This document shows, in pieces, positions 22,881 to 32,075 of a stretch of DNA of 64,000 nt. The DNA lies in contig CAZNOZ010000010.1 in assembly GCA_964574935.1 (NCBI GenBank), forward strand, positions 1-64,000. The letters run 5' to 3'. Within the stretch, counting starts at the first letter, position 1. Each line of letters begins with the position of its first letter. The position numbers were made by a program, and so were the translations under genes. The notes beneath the pieces are model-generated. The model did not search any database. It saw nothing but the letters and a program-made list of their open reading frames with translations, and was not told the DNA's origin. This DNA is from JBBECE01 sp964574935 (lineage in GTDB: Bacteria > Pseudomonadota > Alphaproteobacteria > Rhizobiales > Devosiaceae).

Positions 22881-24235
22881 AGCCCTATTCGCTGCGCCTG
22901 CGGCTGCTGCTATGGGCCGCGCTTGGCGTTTCCCTGGCCCTTCTGGTCGCCGGCATCGCCATCGCTGCCATGTTTACCTCCAATGTCGAACACAGAGTAC
23001 GCCAGGACCTGGACGCCACCTTCACGCGCCTGGCGGCGCTGATCGATCACGAGTCCTCGCCCCCTTCACTGGCGTCCCCGCTGGCCGATCCGCGATACGA
23101 TACCCCGTTTTCCGGCCTCTACTGGCAGATCCGGGATCTCGACACCGCGCTCGTGGGCCGGTCCCGTTCGCTGTGGGATTTCGAGCTCCAGGCGGGCTCC
23201 CCGCCGGCGAATTCGGACCGCGGGTGGTTTGCGGTCATCGCAGGCCCTGGCGACCACGATTTGACCGCTCTGGTGCGCCAGGTCCGGGTGACCACCGACG
23301 CCGGGCCGCGCTCGCTGCGGGTAATCGTCGCCGAGGACCGCTCGATCCTCGGCGCCTCGATCGCTCAATTCGGTCGCGATCTGGCGCTGGCCCTTCTGGT
23401 GCTGGGCGCCGGCCTGGTCCTCGCCGCATGGCTGCACGTGCATTTCGGTCTCAAGCCGATGACCGCCATCAGGCAAGGCGTCGAGGATGTCCGCCGAGGC
23501 CGCGCCCAACGATTGTCCGGCCGCCATCCGTCCGAGGTGATGCCCCTGATCGGCGAAGTCAACGATCTGTTGCGCTCGCAACAGGCCTCGATCGAATTCG
23601 CGCGCGCCCGCGCCGCCGACCTCGCACACGGACTGAAGACCCCGCTGGCCGTTTTATCCACCATCGCCGCCGAGTTGCGCCAGCGCGGCGATGCCAAGAC
23701 CGCCGATCTGATTGAGCAACTTTCCGGGGAGATGGCCGACCGGGTCGACTATCAACTGCGCCTGTCGCGGCTGCACCAGCGTACCCGCTCGGAGGTGCTC
23801 AGCGCCTCGCTAAACAAGGCACTGGACAGGGCGGTGCTGGTCCTCAAGCGCACCCGCGCGGGCGAGGACCTCCAATGGCGGGTCAACGTCGAAGCCGATC
23901 TGTGGGTCGACATCGATCCCCACGACCTCACCGAACTGGTCGGCGTCATCCTTGAGAACGCCGCCGAATGGGGCGAATCGACGGTGACCATTGCCGCCCG
24001 CCGGCGAGGCGACAAGGCCATCGTCGATGTGGAGGATGACGGCCCGGGTCTGCCCGATCCGCAGCTGCACACGGTCGTTCAGCGCGGCAACAAACTCGAC
24101 GAGACCGGTCACGGTAGCGGTCTGGGTCTGGCCATCGCCGCCGAGATCGTGCAGCTCAATCGCGGCACGCTCGAATTCGGCCATGCCGGTCTTGGCGGTC
24201 TGTCGGTGGCGCTTGCGCTGCCCCTATCGTCGTGA
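22877..24235 (+). CDS. PhoQ-like sensor histidine kinase
   Basis: 452 residues from a TTG at 22877 (TTGA overlap with the RR stop). A membrane helix at ~8-32 and another at ~168-190 enclose a periplasmic sensor of about 135 residues with the motif DPRYDTPFSGLYWQIRDLDT and RSRSLWD. The DHp domain carries His251 in ARAADLAHGLKTPLAVL. The ATPase domain has the N box (VILENAAEWGES), DDGPGLPD and GSGLGLAIAAEI. AHGLKTPL instead of HELRTPL places it in the PhoQ-like group. Its paralogue at 61868-63226 has the same length and shares the sensor motif. Confidence 0.93.
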   Translation: MKPYSLRLRLLLWAALGVSLALLVAGIAIAAMFTSNVEHRVRQDLDATFTRLAALIDHESSPPSLASPLADPRYDTPFSGLYWQIRDLDTALVGRSRSLWDFELQAGSPPANSDRGWFAVIAGPGDHDLTALVRQVRVTTDAGPRSLRVIVAEDRSILGASIAQFGRDLALALLVLGAGLVLAAWLHVHFGLKPMTAIRQGVEDVRRGRAQRLSGRHPSEVMPLIGEVNDLLRSQQASIEFARARAADLAHGLKTPLAVLSTIAAELRQRGDAKTADLIEQLSGEMADRVDYQLRLSRLHQRTRSEVLSASLNKALDRAVLVLKRTRAGEDLQWRVNVEADLWVDIDPHDLTELVGVILENAAEWGESTVTIAARRRGDKAIVDVEDDGPGLPDPQLHTVVQRGNKLDETGHGSGLGLAIAAEIVQLNRGTLEFGHAGLGGLSVALALPLSS

Positions 24236-24261
24236 GTGCGGCGGTCGCTGCCCTCGATGGC

Positions 24262-24289
24262 GTTGCGGTGGCGGGACGCCCGCCGCAAC
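24262..24289. terminator. Possible bidirectional terminator hairpin between convergent operons
   Basis: GTTGCGGTGGCGGG-ACG-CCCGCCGCAAC pairs over 11 bp with a three-base bulge. It lies between the kinase stop (24235) and the adaptor stop (24305) of two convergent operons. There is no T-tract. Confidence 0.4.
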
Positions 24290-24304
24290 CGCTGCCTGGC
24301 GCTC

Positions 24305-25519
24305 CTAGGGCTGCGCGAGAGCCTGCCGGTCCTCCACCAGTACCCCGTCGGCGATCCGGTCGGACGGATGCACGATCACCTGCTCGCCCGCCTCGAGTCC
24401 CGATTTGACTGCCGCATAGCGGGCGTCCCGCGACCCGATCTCGACCCGCCGGACCTCGGCCCTGCCCTCGCTGACCGCATAGAGCGCCCAGTCTTCCTCG
24501 AGACGGAACAGCGCCGAATTGGGCGCCAACACCGCGTCCTCGACCCGTTCGACCTCGATGCGCACGAACACCTGGTAGAGATGCCCCAGCTGCCGCCATT
24601 CATCGGGGTCGTCGAGAATATCCAGATGCACCCTGACCCGCTGCTCCTCGACGCCCAGCGCCGATATCTTGGTGAACCCGATCGGCTCGATCTGGTGCAC
24701 CCGCGCGTCGAGGTCCTTGTCGCCGCCCCAGTTGCTGATCCGCGCCGGCGCGCCCGCCTCCTGCCCCTTGATGCGGACCGCGTCTCCGGACAGCAGATCG
24801 ACCACGACCTCAAGATCGCGCGGATCGCCGACGGTCAACAGCGGCGCCCCGGCCGGCAGCGACCGCGCCGATGCGTTGGAGACCTCGAGCACTTCGCCCG
24901 AAACCGGCGCCTCGACGTCCAGCCGCCGTGTCAGCCGCGTATCGCCGCCCGGCTCCATCAGCCGAACCTGCGCCTCCTCGAGCTGGCGCTGCCTGAGTTC
25001 CAGCAGCGCTTTCGCGTTCGAGAGCCGGAGATTGGCGCGATCGAGCTCCAGCTGCGCCTGATCGGCCGCCTGCTGGGTGGTCAAACCGCGCGCCAGCAGA
25101 CGATTTGACCGGTCCACTTCCGACGTCCAGTACGCCATTTCCGCCTCGGCGCCGGAGATTTCGGTCCCGGCCGAGTTGGCCGCCGCCTGGGCGGTCCGCA
25201 CCGCCGCTTCGGCCTCGGCGCGGCTGCGCTCGTCGAGAAAGCCGCTCAGTTGCGGCACGATGCTGGCGACGATCGTGCCCGCTTCAACCCGGTCGCCGAC
25301 CTCCAGGGGAATGCGCTGCACGTCACCGCCGATCGGCATCGAAATGTCGTAGGTCGCGCGGACCCGCGCCACGCCCTCGTCGTCGATGGTCACAACGAGC
25401 GTCCCGCGCTCCACCGTTTCCAGGTCGACCGGGATCGGCTGCGGCGTGAAGGCCCACCACAATCCGCCCGCACCGACAATCGCGATCACGGCGATGATCG
25501 CAATGCGCCGCCATCCCAT
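24305..25519 (-). CDS. HlyD/RND-type periplasmic adaptor of an ABC exporter
   Basis: 404 residues from the ATG at 25519, four bases after the permease stop, whose last codons carry AAGGGA. The order is an N-terminal membrane anchor (MGWRRIAIIAVIAIVGAGGL), a lipoyl/barrel-sandwich half (VTIDDEGVARVRATYDISMP), a long coiled-coil hairpin (~95-200, AEAEAAVRTAQAAANSAGTE to LELRQRQLEEAQVRLM), the second lipoyl half (RRLDVEAPVSGEVLEVSN) and beta-barrel domains. It is the third gene of an ATPase-permease-adaptor operon of the DevBCA/MacAB type. The exported substrate (lipid, peptide or glycolipid) is unknown. Confidence 0.9.
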   Translation of the reverse strand: MGWRRIAIIAVIAIVGAGGLWWAFTPQPIPVDLETVERGTLVVTIDDEGVARVRATYDISMPIGGDVQRIPLEVGDRVEAGTIVASIVPQLSGFLDERSRAEAEAAVRTAQAAANSAGTEISGAEAEMAYWTSEVDRSNRLLARGLTTQQAADQAQLELDRANLRLSNAKALLELRQRQLEEAQVRLMEPGGDTRLTRRLDVEAPVSGEVLEVSNASARSLPAGAPLLTVGDPRDLEVVVDLLSGDAVRIKGQEAGAPARISNWGGDKDLDARVHQIEPIGFTKISALGVEEQRVRVHLDILDDPDEWRQLGHLYQVFVRIEVERVEDAVLAPNSALFRLEEDWALYAVSEGRAEVRRVEIGSRDARYAAVKSGLEAGEQVIVHPSDRIADGVLVEDRQALAQP

Positions 25520-25523
25520 CGGC

Positions 25524-27884
25524 CTATTCCCTTGTCTTGAGGACCGCCACCAGATCGAGCCGCGCCACCCGGCGTTGCACCACATAGGCAGAGATGGCCG
25601 TCGCCGCCAGTACCACCAGCGAGGCGTTGGCGTAGGTCGTCCGCGCGATCAGCAGCGGAAACCGGAACAACTCGCTCGCCGAGGCTTCCATAATGGAGGT
25701 CGCCATTGCGTATCCGAACACCCACCCCAGGGGAATGGCGATGAGCGTCAGAAGCGCCAGTTCGCTGAGGAAGATCTCCGACACCTCCGTGCGCGTGAAC
25801 CCCAGGACCCTCAGGCTCGCGAGCTCCCGGCCCCGCTCGGAAAGCTGGATTCGCATGGAATTGTAAACAATCCCGAACACGATGATCACCGCCAGCGTCA
25901 CATAGATGGCCCGCGACAGCCCCATATTCTCCCCGATCGTCTCCCGCAGCGTCTCCAGGGACCGCCGCTGCAGGGTCATCCCGGCGATGGCGGGGGTCGC
26001 CTTCACCGATGCGTAAAGCGCATCGGTCCTTGCCTCGTCGATCGCCAAATGCGCCCCGCTCGCCAGGGCCCCCTCGCCCAGCGCCCGGTTGAGCTCGCCG
26101 ATTTCCATATAGGCGCCGAGCCCCATGAACTGCCGGGTGATCTGCACCACCGGAAGCACCAGCGTCCGGTCCCTGCCGTCGAGGATCTCGGCCTGCACCG
26201 TCTCCCCGACCCTTACCCCCAGCGCCTCGGCCATCGCCTCGGACAGCACCAGCCCGCCCCGCGGGATCGAGACGGGCTTCAGATCGACGTCGATGACCCG
26301 GTTGAGATCGGTGTGGGCCGGCATGCCGATGAGCTGGCTGCGCCGGTCGATCTGTCCGTGGCTGAGCGACACCGGCACCGCCCGGAACGGCTCGGCGGCA
26401 ACCACCCCCGGCAACCGGCGCACCGATTCGATGCCGCCCGGACCCATCGGCCGGGTGAAGCTCAGACTCGCCTGCTGGCGCTCGGCGACGAAGAAGCTCG
26501 CATCGATCATGAAATCGACCGAATCCTCGGTCGACAGCCCGCCCACCAGCAGCCCCGTGGACAGCGTGATCCCGACAACCGTCAGCACCGCCCGCATAGG
26601 CCGGCGGCTCATATTGCGCGCCGCCATCGTCAGGCTGTGGGGCAGCAGCCCGATCAGCCCCATCCGGTCGAGCAGGCCGCGCCGATAGGTGAGCGGCGCC
26701 GGCGGCGCCATGGCCACGGCGGCCGACAGCGAGAGCACCGAGCGCACCGCCATCAGCGCCCCCGCCGCCCCGGCGGCGAGCGCCGCCAGCCCCGAGATCG
26801 CGAAGACGTCCGGGCGGTCCTGGAAGAACAGGAACGGGAATTTGTAGAACTCGGCATAAAGCGCCGCCATGCCGCGCCCGGCCCACATCCCCACGCCCCA
26901 GCCGATCACCACCCCGAGCATCGAGATCACCAGCGCCAGCTTCATGTAGTGCCAGGCGATCGACCAGGAATGATACCCGAGTGCCTTTAACAGCCCGATC
27001 TGCTCGCGTTCCAGCGTGATCAGCCGCGCCAGGGTCATGTTCACCAGAAACGCCGCCACCGCCAGGAAGATGGGCGGCAGCACGTAGCTCATCGCCTCGA
27101 GCTGGGTGAGCTCGGAACTCAGGAACGCATGGCTGATCTGGTCGTCCCGACCGTAGGCCCCCCTGCCGCCGAACGGCTTGAGAATGTCATCGAGCCGCTC
27201 GATCACCTCGGGCTCGACGGCGCTGCGGGACAGTTCCAGGGAGATCGAGTTGAAAGCGCCGACAAGATCGAACGCCGCCGCGGCGTCCGAGTAGGGCATC
27301 CAGACGATCCCGAAACGCCGATTGTCGGGCAGGATGCCGCCGCCGCCGACCGAATAGATGAACTCCGGCGACAGAGCGATGCCGACGATCCTCAGCGTCA
27401 TTTTCTCCCCGCCCAGGATCGCCGAAAGCTGGTCTCCAGGGTGAAATCCGTGCGCCTCCGCGAACGGGCCCGAGACCGCGATCTCGCGGCGATTGGGGCT
27501 CGGCGCCCCGCCTTCGATGTAGTAGAGCCCGTTCAGACGCGGCTCGCCGAGGTCGGGGATCGTCAAGACCAGACCGCTCGCCGGCTCCGCCATGCCCTCG
27601 ATGTCGAGCACCGCCGAGTTCTGGATGCGCGGCTCGACCGCCACCACCCCCTCGATCCTGGCGATCTCATCGGCGACCTGAGCGGGGGCCCGGGTCGCGG
27701 TCGCGAACACCTCGGCGAAGCGATAGCGCTCGTAATAGGCCGCCTGGGTTTCCGAGAGCGCCCGATAGGCGCCGATCCCGAGCACCAGCGTCATCACGCC
27801 CGCCGCCGCCACCAGCGCGATTGCCAGCCCCTGCGCCCACAGGCGCCGAAAGTCCCGGATCAGCTTGATATCGAGCGGGCTCAC
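25524..27884 (-). CDS. FtsX/MacB-type ABC exporter permease, duplicated
   Basis: 786 residues from a GTG at 27884 that overlaps the ATPase stop (GTGA). The protein has the double-FtsX layout: helix ~25-45 (GLAIALVAAAGVMTLVLGIG), a large periplasmic domain, a cluster of three helices (~260-420), a second copy beginning TMAARNMSRRPMRAVLTVVG, a second periplasmic domain, and three final helices (IYVTLAVIIVFGIVYNSMRI; ELALLTLIAIPLGWVFGYAM). It works with the LolD-like ATPase encoded upstream and the HlyD adaptor downstream in mechanotransmission-type export. Confidence 0.92.
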   Translation of the reverse strand: MSPLDIKLIRDFRRLWAQGLAIALVAAAGVMTLVLGIGAYRALSETQAAYYERYRFAEVFATATRAPAQVADEIARIEGVVAVEPRIQNSAVLDIEGMAEPASGLVLTIPDLGEPRLNGLYYIEGGAPSPNRREIAVSGPFAEAHGFHPGDQLSAILGGEKMTLRIVGIALSPEFIYSVGGGGILPDNRRFGIVWMPYSDAAAAFDLVGAFNSISLELSRSAVEPEVIERLDDILKPFGGRGAYGRDDQISHAFLSSELTQLEAMSYVLPPIFLAVAAFLVNMTLARLITLEREQIGLLKALGYHSWSIAWHYMKLALVISMLGVVIGWGVGMWAGRGMAALYAEFYKFPFLFFQDRPDVFAISGLAALAAGAAGALMAVRSVLSLSAAVAMAPPAPLTYRRGLLDRMGLIGLLPHSLTMAARNMSRRPMRAVLTVVGITLSTGLLVGGLSTEDSVDFMIDASFFVAERQQASLSFTRPMGPGGIESVRRLPGVVAAEPFRAVPVSLSHGQIDRRSQLIGMPAHTDLNRVIDVDLKPVSIPRGGLVLSEAMAEALGVRVGETVQAEILDGRDRTLVLPVVQITRQFMGLGAYMEIGELNRALGEGALASGAHLAIDEARTDALYASVKATPAIAGMTLQRRSLETLRETIGENMGLSRAIYVTLAVIIVFGIVYNSMRIQLSERGRELASLRVLGFTRTEVSEIFLSELALLTLIAIPLGWVFGYAMATSIMEASASELFRFPLLIARTTYANASLVVLAATAISAYVVQRRVARLDLVAVLKTRE

Positions 27885-28588
27885 CAGCTCACCTCGGCCG
27901 GCTTCAGCCGGGTTTCGTTGCGTTGTTCGTCCACGATCTGGCCGTCGGCCATGAACAGAACCCGATGCGCGATGCGCTGGATTTCGGCGTTGTGCGTGAT
28001 GATCACCGTCGTCGTGCCCAGCTCGGCGTTGACGTCGTTGAGCGCTTCGAGAACCGTGATCCCGGTCTGGATGTCCAGCGCCCCGGTCGGCTCGTCGCAC
28101 AACAGGACATTGGGCCGCTTCGCGATCGCCCGCGCGATCGCCACCCGCTGTTGCTCGCCGCCGGAAAGCTGCGAGGGGAAGTGATCGACGCGCGGGCCCA
28201 GACCGACCCGCTCAAGCGCCTCTTCCGCCTTCATCGGTTGCCGCGCGATCTGGGTCACCAGCGCCACGTTCTCGCGCGCCGTCAGGGACGGCACCAGATT
28301 GTAGAACTGGAACACAAACCCGACATTCTCGCGCCGGAACAGCGTCAGCCGCCGTTCGCTGAGTTTCGTCAGCTCCATCTCGCCGAACCAGGCCCGCCCC
28401 GATGTCGCCCGGTCGAGCCCGCCGAGGATGTTGAGCAGGGTCGACTTGCCGGACCCCGAATGGCCCAGCAGCACCGCCAGCTCGCCTTCCGCCACGTTGA
28501 GGTCGACGCCCCGCAGGGCGTGCACGGCCGTGGCGCCCGTCCCGTAGATCTTTGTAAGCTGCTCGGTGCGAAACGCCGTCCGGTCCAT
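27881..28588 (-). CDS. LolD/MacB/DevA-type ABC exporter ATPase
   Basis: 235 residues. Walker A is LLGHSGSGKSTLLNIL, the Q-loop FVFQFYNLVPSLTARENVAL, the signature LSGGEQQRVAIARAIA, Walker B VLLCDEPTGALD, and the switch His is in IITHNAEI. The FYNLVPSLTA stretch is typical for ATPases paired with FtsX-like permeases. It is first in the three-gene export operon and is divergent from the large SAM-cyclase protein (144-base spacer). Confidence 0.95.
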   Translation of the reverse strand: MDRTAFRTEQLTKIYGTGATAVHALRGVDLNVAEGELAVLLGHSGSGKSTLLNILGGLDRATSGRAWFGEMELTKLSERRLTLFRRENVGFVFQFYNLVPSLTARENVALVTQIARQPMKAEEALERVGLGPRVDHFPSQLSGGEQQRVAIARAIAKRPNVLLCDEPTGALDIQTGITVLEALNDVNAELGTTTVIITHNAEIQRIAHRVLFMADGQIVDEQRNETRLKPAEVSW

Positions 28589-28732
28589 GCCAATCGACTA
28601 GCATTTTGACCGGCCCCGGCAAATCGCTGCTTTTCCGCCCCTGGCGCACCGAGCCGGCTGGATGATCGCTCACCGGTGCCTGTGGGCTGTGCTACATTGT
28701 CTGACACAAGCACCGGCCCGGAAAGACACGAC

Positions 28733-31700
28733 GTGAAGGTAGCTGACTGGCTGCAAGATCTCGGCCTCGAACGGTACGCCACCTCGTTCGCCGAGAACGA
28801 CATCGAAGCCGCCACGCTCGGCGAGCTGACCGAGGACGACCTGAAGGAACTCGGGGTGACCTCGCTCGGTCACCGCAAGAAACTGATGGCCGCGATCAGC
28901 TCGCTCAATGGCGCCGTCGACGACGCCGCGCCGTCCGTGGCCGGCTCGCCCGCCACTCGCGAGCGGCAGGCCGGCGAACGCCGCCAGGTCACCATCCTGT
29001 TCGCGGATCTGTCGGGATATACCGAGCTGTCCACGCGTCTCGACGCCGAGGAGCTCAGGGCTGTGATCGATCGCGTCTTCGCGGTCGTCGACCGGATCGT
29101 CGAGGACTATGGAGGCACCATAGACAAGCATATCGGCGATGAGGTGATGGCGCTGTTCGGCGCCCCGATCGCCCATCACGACGACCCGCTGCGCGCCGTC
29201 AGGGCCGGCATCGACATCCACGGCGCCATCGCCGCCCTCGCAGAGGAACTGGGCCGGGATCTGTCGGTTCACCTCGGCATCGCCAGCGGCTCGGTGGTCG
29301 CCGGCGGGGTCGGCGACGGGGCGCGCGACGAATACACGGTGCTCGGCGATTCGGTGAATCTGGCGGCGCGGCTGAATTCCCGCGCCAAGGGCGGAGAGAC
29401 CCTCATCTCCGATGCCGTCAGGCGCGCCGTCGCCGGGACCGTCGAATGCGAGGCGCTCGGCGAGGTCGAGGTCAAGGGTTTCGCCGAGCCGGTGCCGGTG
29501 TTTCGCGTGCAATCGCTGGCCGCCCCCGAGGGGCGCCGCGGCGAAGGAGCGTTCGTGGGACGGCGCAGCGAATTGCGCCAGTTTGCGGGCCTCATCGAAG
29601 GCTGCCGGGAAACCGGCACCGGCGGAACGATCGTCGTGCGCGGCGAGGCCGGCATCGGCAAGACGCGGCTGGGCGAGGAGTTCGCCGCCATCGCCGAATC
29701 CAACGGCTTCAAGGTCCACCGTAGCCTTGTTCTGGATTTCGGCGTCGGCAAGGACCAGGACGCCGTCCGCGCGCTGTTGCGCAGCCTGCTCGGGCTCGAA
29801 GCCGGCGCCGACGACGACGAACGCGCCGCGGCGGCCGACCGCGCCATCGAACAAGGCCTGATCGATCCCGAAGGCAAGCCCTTCCTCGACGACCTTCTGG
29901 GCCTCGAGCTGGGCCTCGAAGATCGCACCGTCTACGACGCGATGGACAACGAGGTGCGCAACCAGGGCAAGCGGTCGGTCCTGACCACGCTGCTCGCCCG
30001 CGTCAGCCCCGCCACCCCGCAGATGCTGATCGTCGAAGACGTGCACTGGGCCGACCCGCTCGTGCTGAGCTATCTGGCGGCGCTGACTTCCGAGGTCGCC
30101 GCGTGCCCTTCCGTCCTATTCATGACTACCCGCATCGAGGGCGATCCGCTCGATCTCGACTGGCGTTCCACAACCCGCAACAGCCCGTTGATCACCATCG
30201 ATCTGGTGCCGTTGCGCGCCGAAGAAGCCGCCGAGATGGCCAAGGGCTTCCTGAACGCCAGCACCGAGGTGGCGATGGCGAGCATCGAGCGGGCCGAGGG
30301 CAACCCGTTGTTTCTCGAGCAACTGCTCAGAAGCGCCGAGGAACGCGGCGGCGACGAGATCCCGGCATCGATCCAGTCGCTGGTGCTGTCGCGCCTCGAC
30401 CGGCTGCCGGCGGTCGACAAGCGCGCCCTGCAGGCCGCCTCGGTCATCGGGCAGCGATTCGCCCCGGCGGCGGTTCGCCATCTGATCGAGGATGACGATT
30501 ACTCCTGCCGCACCCTGATCGAGCACCACCTGGTGCGCCCGGAAGGCGACGGCTACCTGTTCGCCCATGCCCTAATCCAGGAGGGCGTCTACTCCTCACT
30601 GCTCAACGCCTCCAAACGCGAGCTGCATCTGCGGGCGGCCGCCTGGTACGCCGACAGGGATCTCTCGCTGACCGCTCAGCATCTCGATCGCGCCGGCGAC
30701 GAACGGGCCGCCGACGCCTACCTCGACGCCGCCCGCGCGCAGGCGGCCGAATACCATTTCGACAGCGCCCTCAGCCTCATCGGCCGCGGCCTGGAGCTGG
30801 TCACCGACACCTCCCAGCGATGCGAATTGCTGGGGCTGCAGGGCCGGATGCGCTACGCCGTCGGCGACATCTCCGGCTCGCTGCAGGCGTTCGAGGCGAT
30901 ATTCGACGTCGCCGAGGACGACGCCGAGCGCATACCGGCCTGGATCGGGGTCGCCGAGGCGATGCGGCTCACCGACCGCATCGAGGAAGGTCTGCAGGCC
31001 CTCGACAAGGCGGAAACCGCCGCCACCGCCGCCGGCCGCGATCTCGACCTCGCCCACATCCACCATTTGCGCGGTAATCTCCTTTTCCCCTCCGGCGACT
31101 ACGAGGCGTGCCGGATCGAGCATGAAAAGGCACTCGCTCACGCCGAGCGCGCCCACTCGATAGAATTCACCGCCCGCGCCCTGGGCGGGCTGGGCGACGC
31201 CTTCTATGCCAGCGGCCAGATGCTGACGGCCCGGGACTATATCGTGCGCTGCCTGGACCTTGCCGAAAAGCACGGGTTCGGCTCGATCGAAGTCGCCTAT
31301 ACCTTCATGCGGGGCGACGCGGCGCTCTATCAGGGCCGGCTCGATCTGGCGATCGCGGACTCCCGGCGCAGCCGCGAAATGGCGGTGCGGGTCGGCGACC
31401 GGCGCGCCGAGGCCTTCGCCGGCTGGATCGACGTCTCATCGGTCATCTTCACGGCGCATTTCGACCGCGAACAGGTCTCGGCAACCCTCGCGCGGATGCG
31501 CGAAATCACCGACCAACTGGGTTTGCGGCGGGTCGTGCCCTTGCTCAACATGACCGAGGCCATGTTGTGCGCCCAGGACGGCGACTACGACAGGATCGAT
31601 CCGCTCATGGAACAAGCCTTCGCGGCGTGCGAGGAGGCCGGTGTCGGCTTCGCCGGACCCTGGGTCCTGGGCATGCACGCCTGGCTCACCCGCAATCCCG

Positions 31701-32068
31701 ACATTCGTCGGCGGGCCCAGGCGAAGGGTGAAGACCTGCTCAAAACCCAGCTGTGCGTGTCGCACAACCACATCTTCTTCTATCTCCTCGCCATCGAGGT
31801 CAGCATCGAGGACCAAAACTGGCCCGAGGCCAGCCGCTATGCCGACCTTCTGGAGGCCTACATGTCCCGCGAACCCGCCCCGCTAACCGACCTGGTGATC
31901 GGCCGCGCCCGAGCGCTGGTGCGCCATGCCGAAGGCGACCGCGACGCAGCGCTTGCCGGGCAACTGCGCGATCTGCGCGCCAGGGCTGTCGAATTCGGCT
32001 ACGACCGGGCCGTGCCGGCGCTGGATGCGGCGCTTTCGGATTACGAGGCGAGCCCCGGACCAAACTGA
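28733..32068 (+). CDS. SAM domain-adenylate/guanylate cyclase-AAA ATPase-TPR signalling protein
   Basis: 1111 residues from a GTG at 28733, where the SAM domain begins; a GTG at 28676 is a longer alternative. Domains are SAM (~1-60, VKVADWLQDLGLERYATSFA), class III cyclase (~80-265, with metal Asp in TILFADLSGYTELSTR and IGDEVMALFGAP, and GDSVNLAARL), an ATPase with P-loop GEAGIGKTRL and Walker B MLIVEDVHWADP, and an ~500-residue TPR-like tail. It could make cAMP or cGMP in response to a partner bound by the SAM or TPR parts. The amidase gene starts seven bases after its stop, so this signalling protein heads a metabolic operon. Confidence 0.9.
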   Translation: MKVADWLQDLGLERYATSFAENDIEAATLGELTEDDLKELGVTSLGHRKKLMAAISSLNGAVDDAAPSVAGSPATRERQAGERRQVTILFADLSGYTELSTRLDAEELRAVIDRVFAVVDRIVEDYGGTIDKHIGDEVMALFGAPIAHHDDPLRAVRAGIDIHGAIAALAEELGRDLSVHLGIASGSVVAGGVGDGARDEYTVLGDSVNLAARLNSRAKGGETLISDAVRRAVAGTVECEALGEVEVKGFAEPVPVFRVQSLAAPEGRRGEGAFVGRRSELRQFAGLIEGCRETGTGGTIVVRGEAGIGKTRLGEEFAAIAESNGFKVHRSLVLDFGVGKDQDAVRALLRSLLGLEAGADDDERAAAADRAIEQGLIDPEGKPFLDDLLGLELGLEDRTVYDAMDNEVRNQGKRSVLTTLLARVSPATPQMLIVEDVHWADPLVLSYLAALTSEVAACPSVLFMTTRIEGDPLDLDWRSTTRNSPLITIDLVPLRAEEAAEMAKGFLNASTEVAMASIERAEGNPLFLEQLLRSAEERGGDEIPASIQSLVLSRLDRLPAVDKRALQAASVIGQRFAPAAVRHLIEDDDYSCRTLIEHHLVRPEGDGYLFAHALIQEGVYSSLLNASKRELHLRAAAWYADRDLSLTAQHLDRAGDERAADAYLDAARAQAAEYHFDSALSLIGRGLELVTDTSQRCELLGLQGRMRYAVGDISGSLQAFEAIFDVAEDDAERIPAWIGVAEAMRLTDRIEEGLQALDKAETAATAAGRDLDLAHIHHLRGNLLFPSGDYEACRIEHEKALAHAERAHSIEFTARALGGLGDAFYASGQMLTARDYIVRCLDLAEKHGFGSIEVAYTFMRGDAALYQGRLDLAIADSRRSREMAVRVGDRRAEAFAGWIDVSSVIFTAHFDREQVSATLARMREITDQLGLRRVVPLLNMTEAMLCAQDGDYDRIDPLMEQAFAACEEAGVGFAGPWVLGMHAWLTRNPDIRRRAQAKGEDLLKTQLCVSHNHIFFYLLAIEVSIEDQNWPEASRYADLLEAYMSREPAPLTDLVIGRARALVRHAEGDRDAALAGQLRDLRARAVEFGYDRAVPALDAALSDYEASPGPN

Positions 32069-32075
32069 GGCGCCG

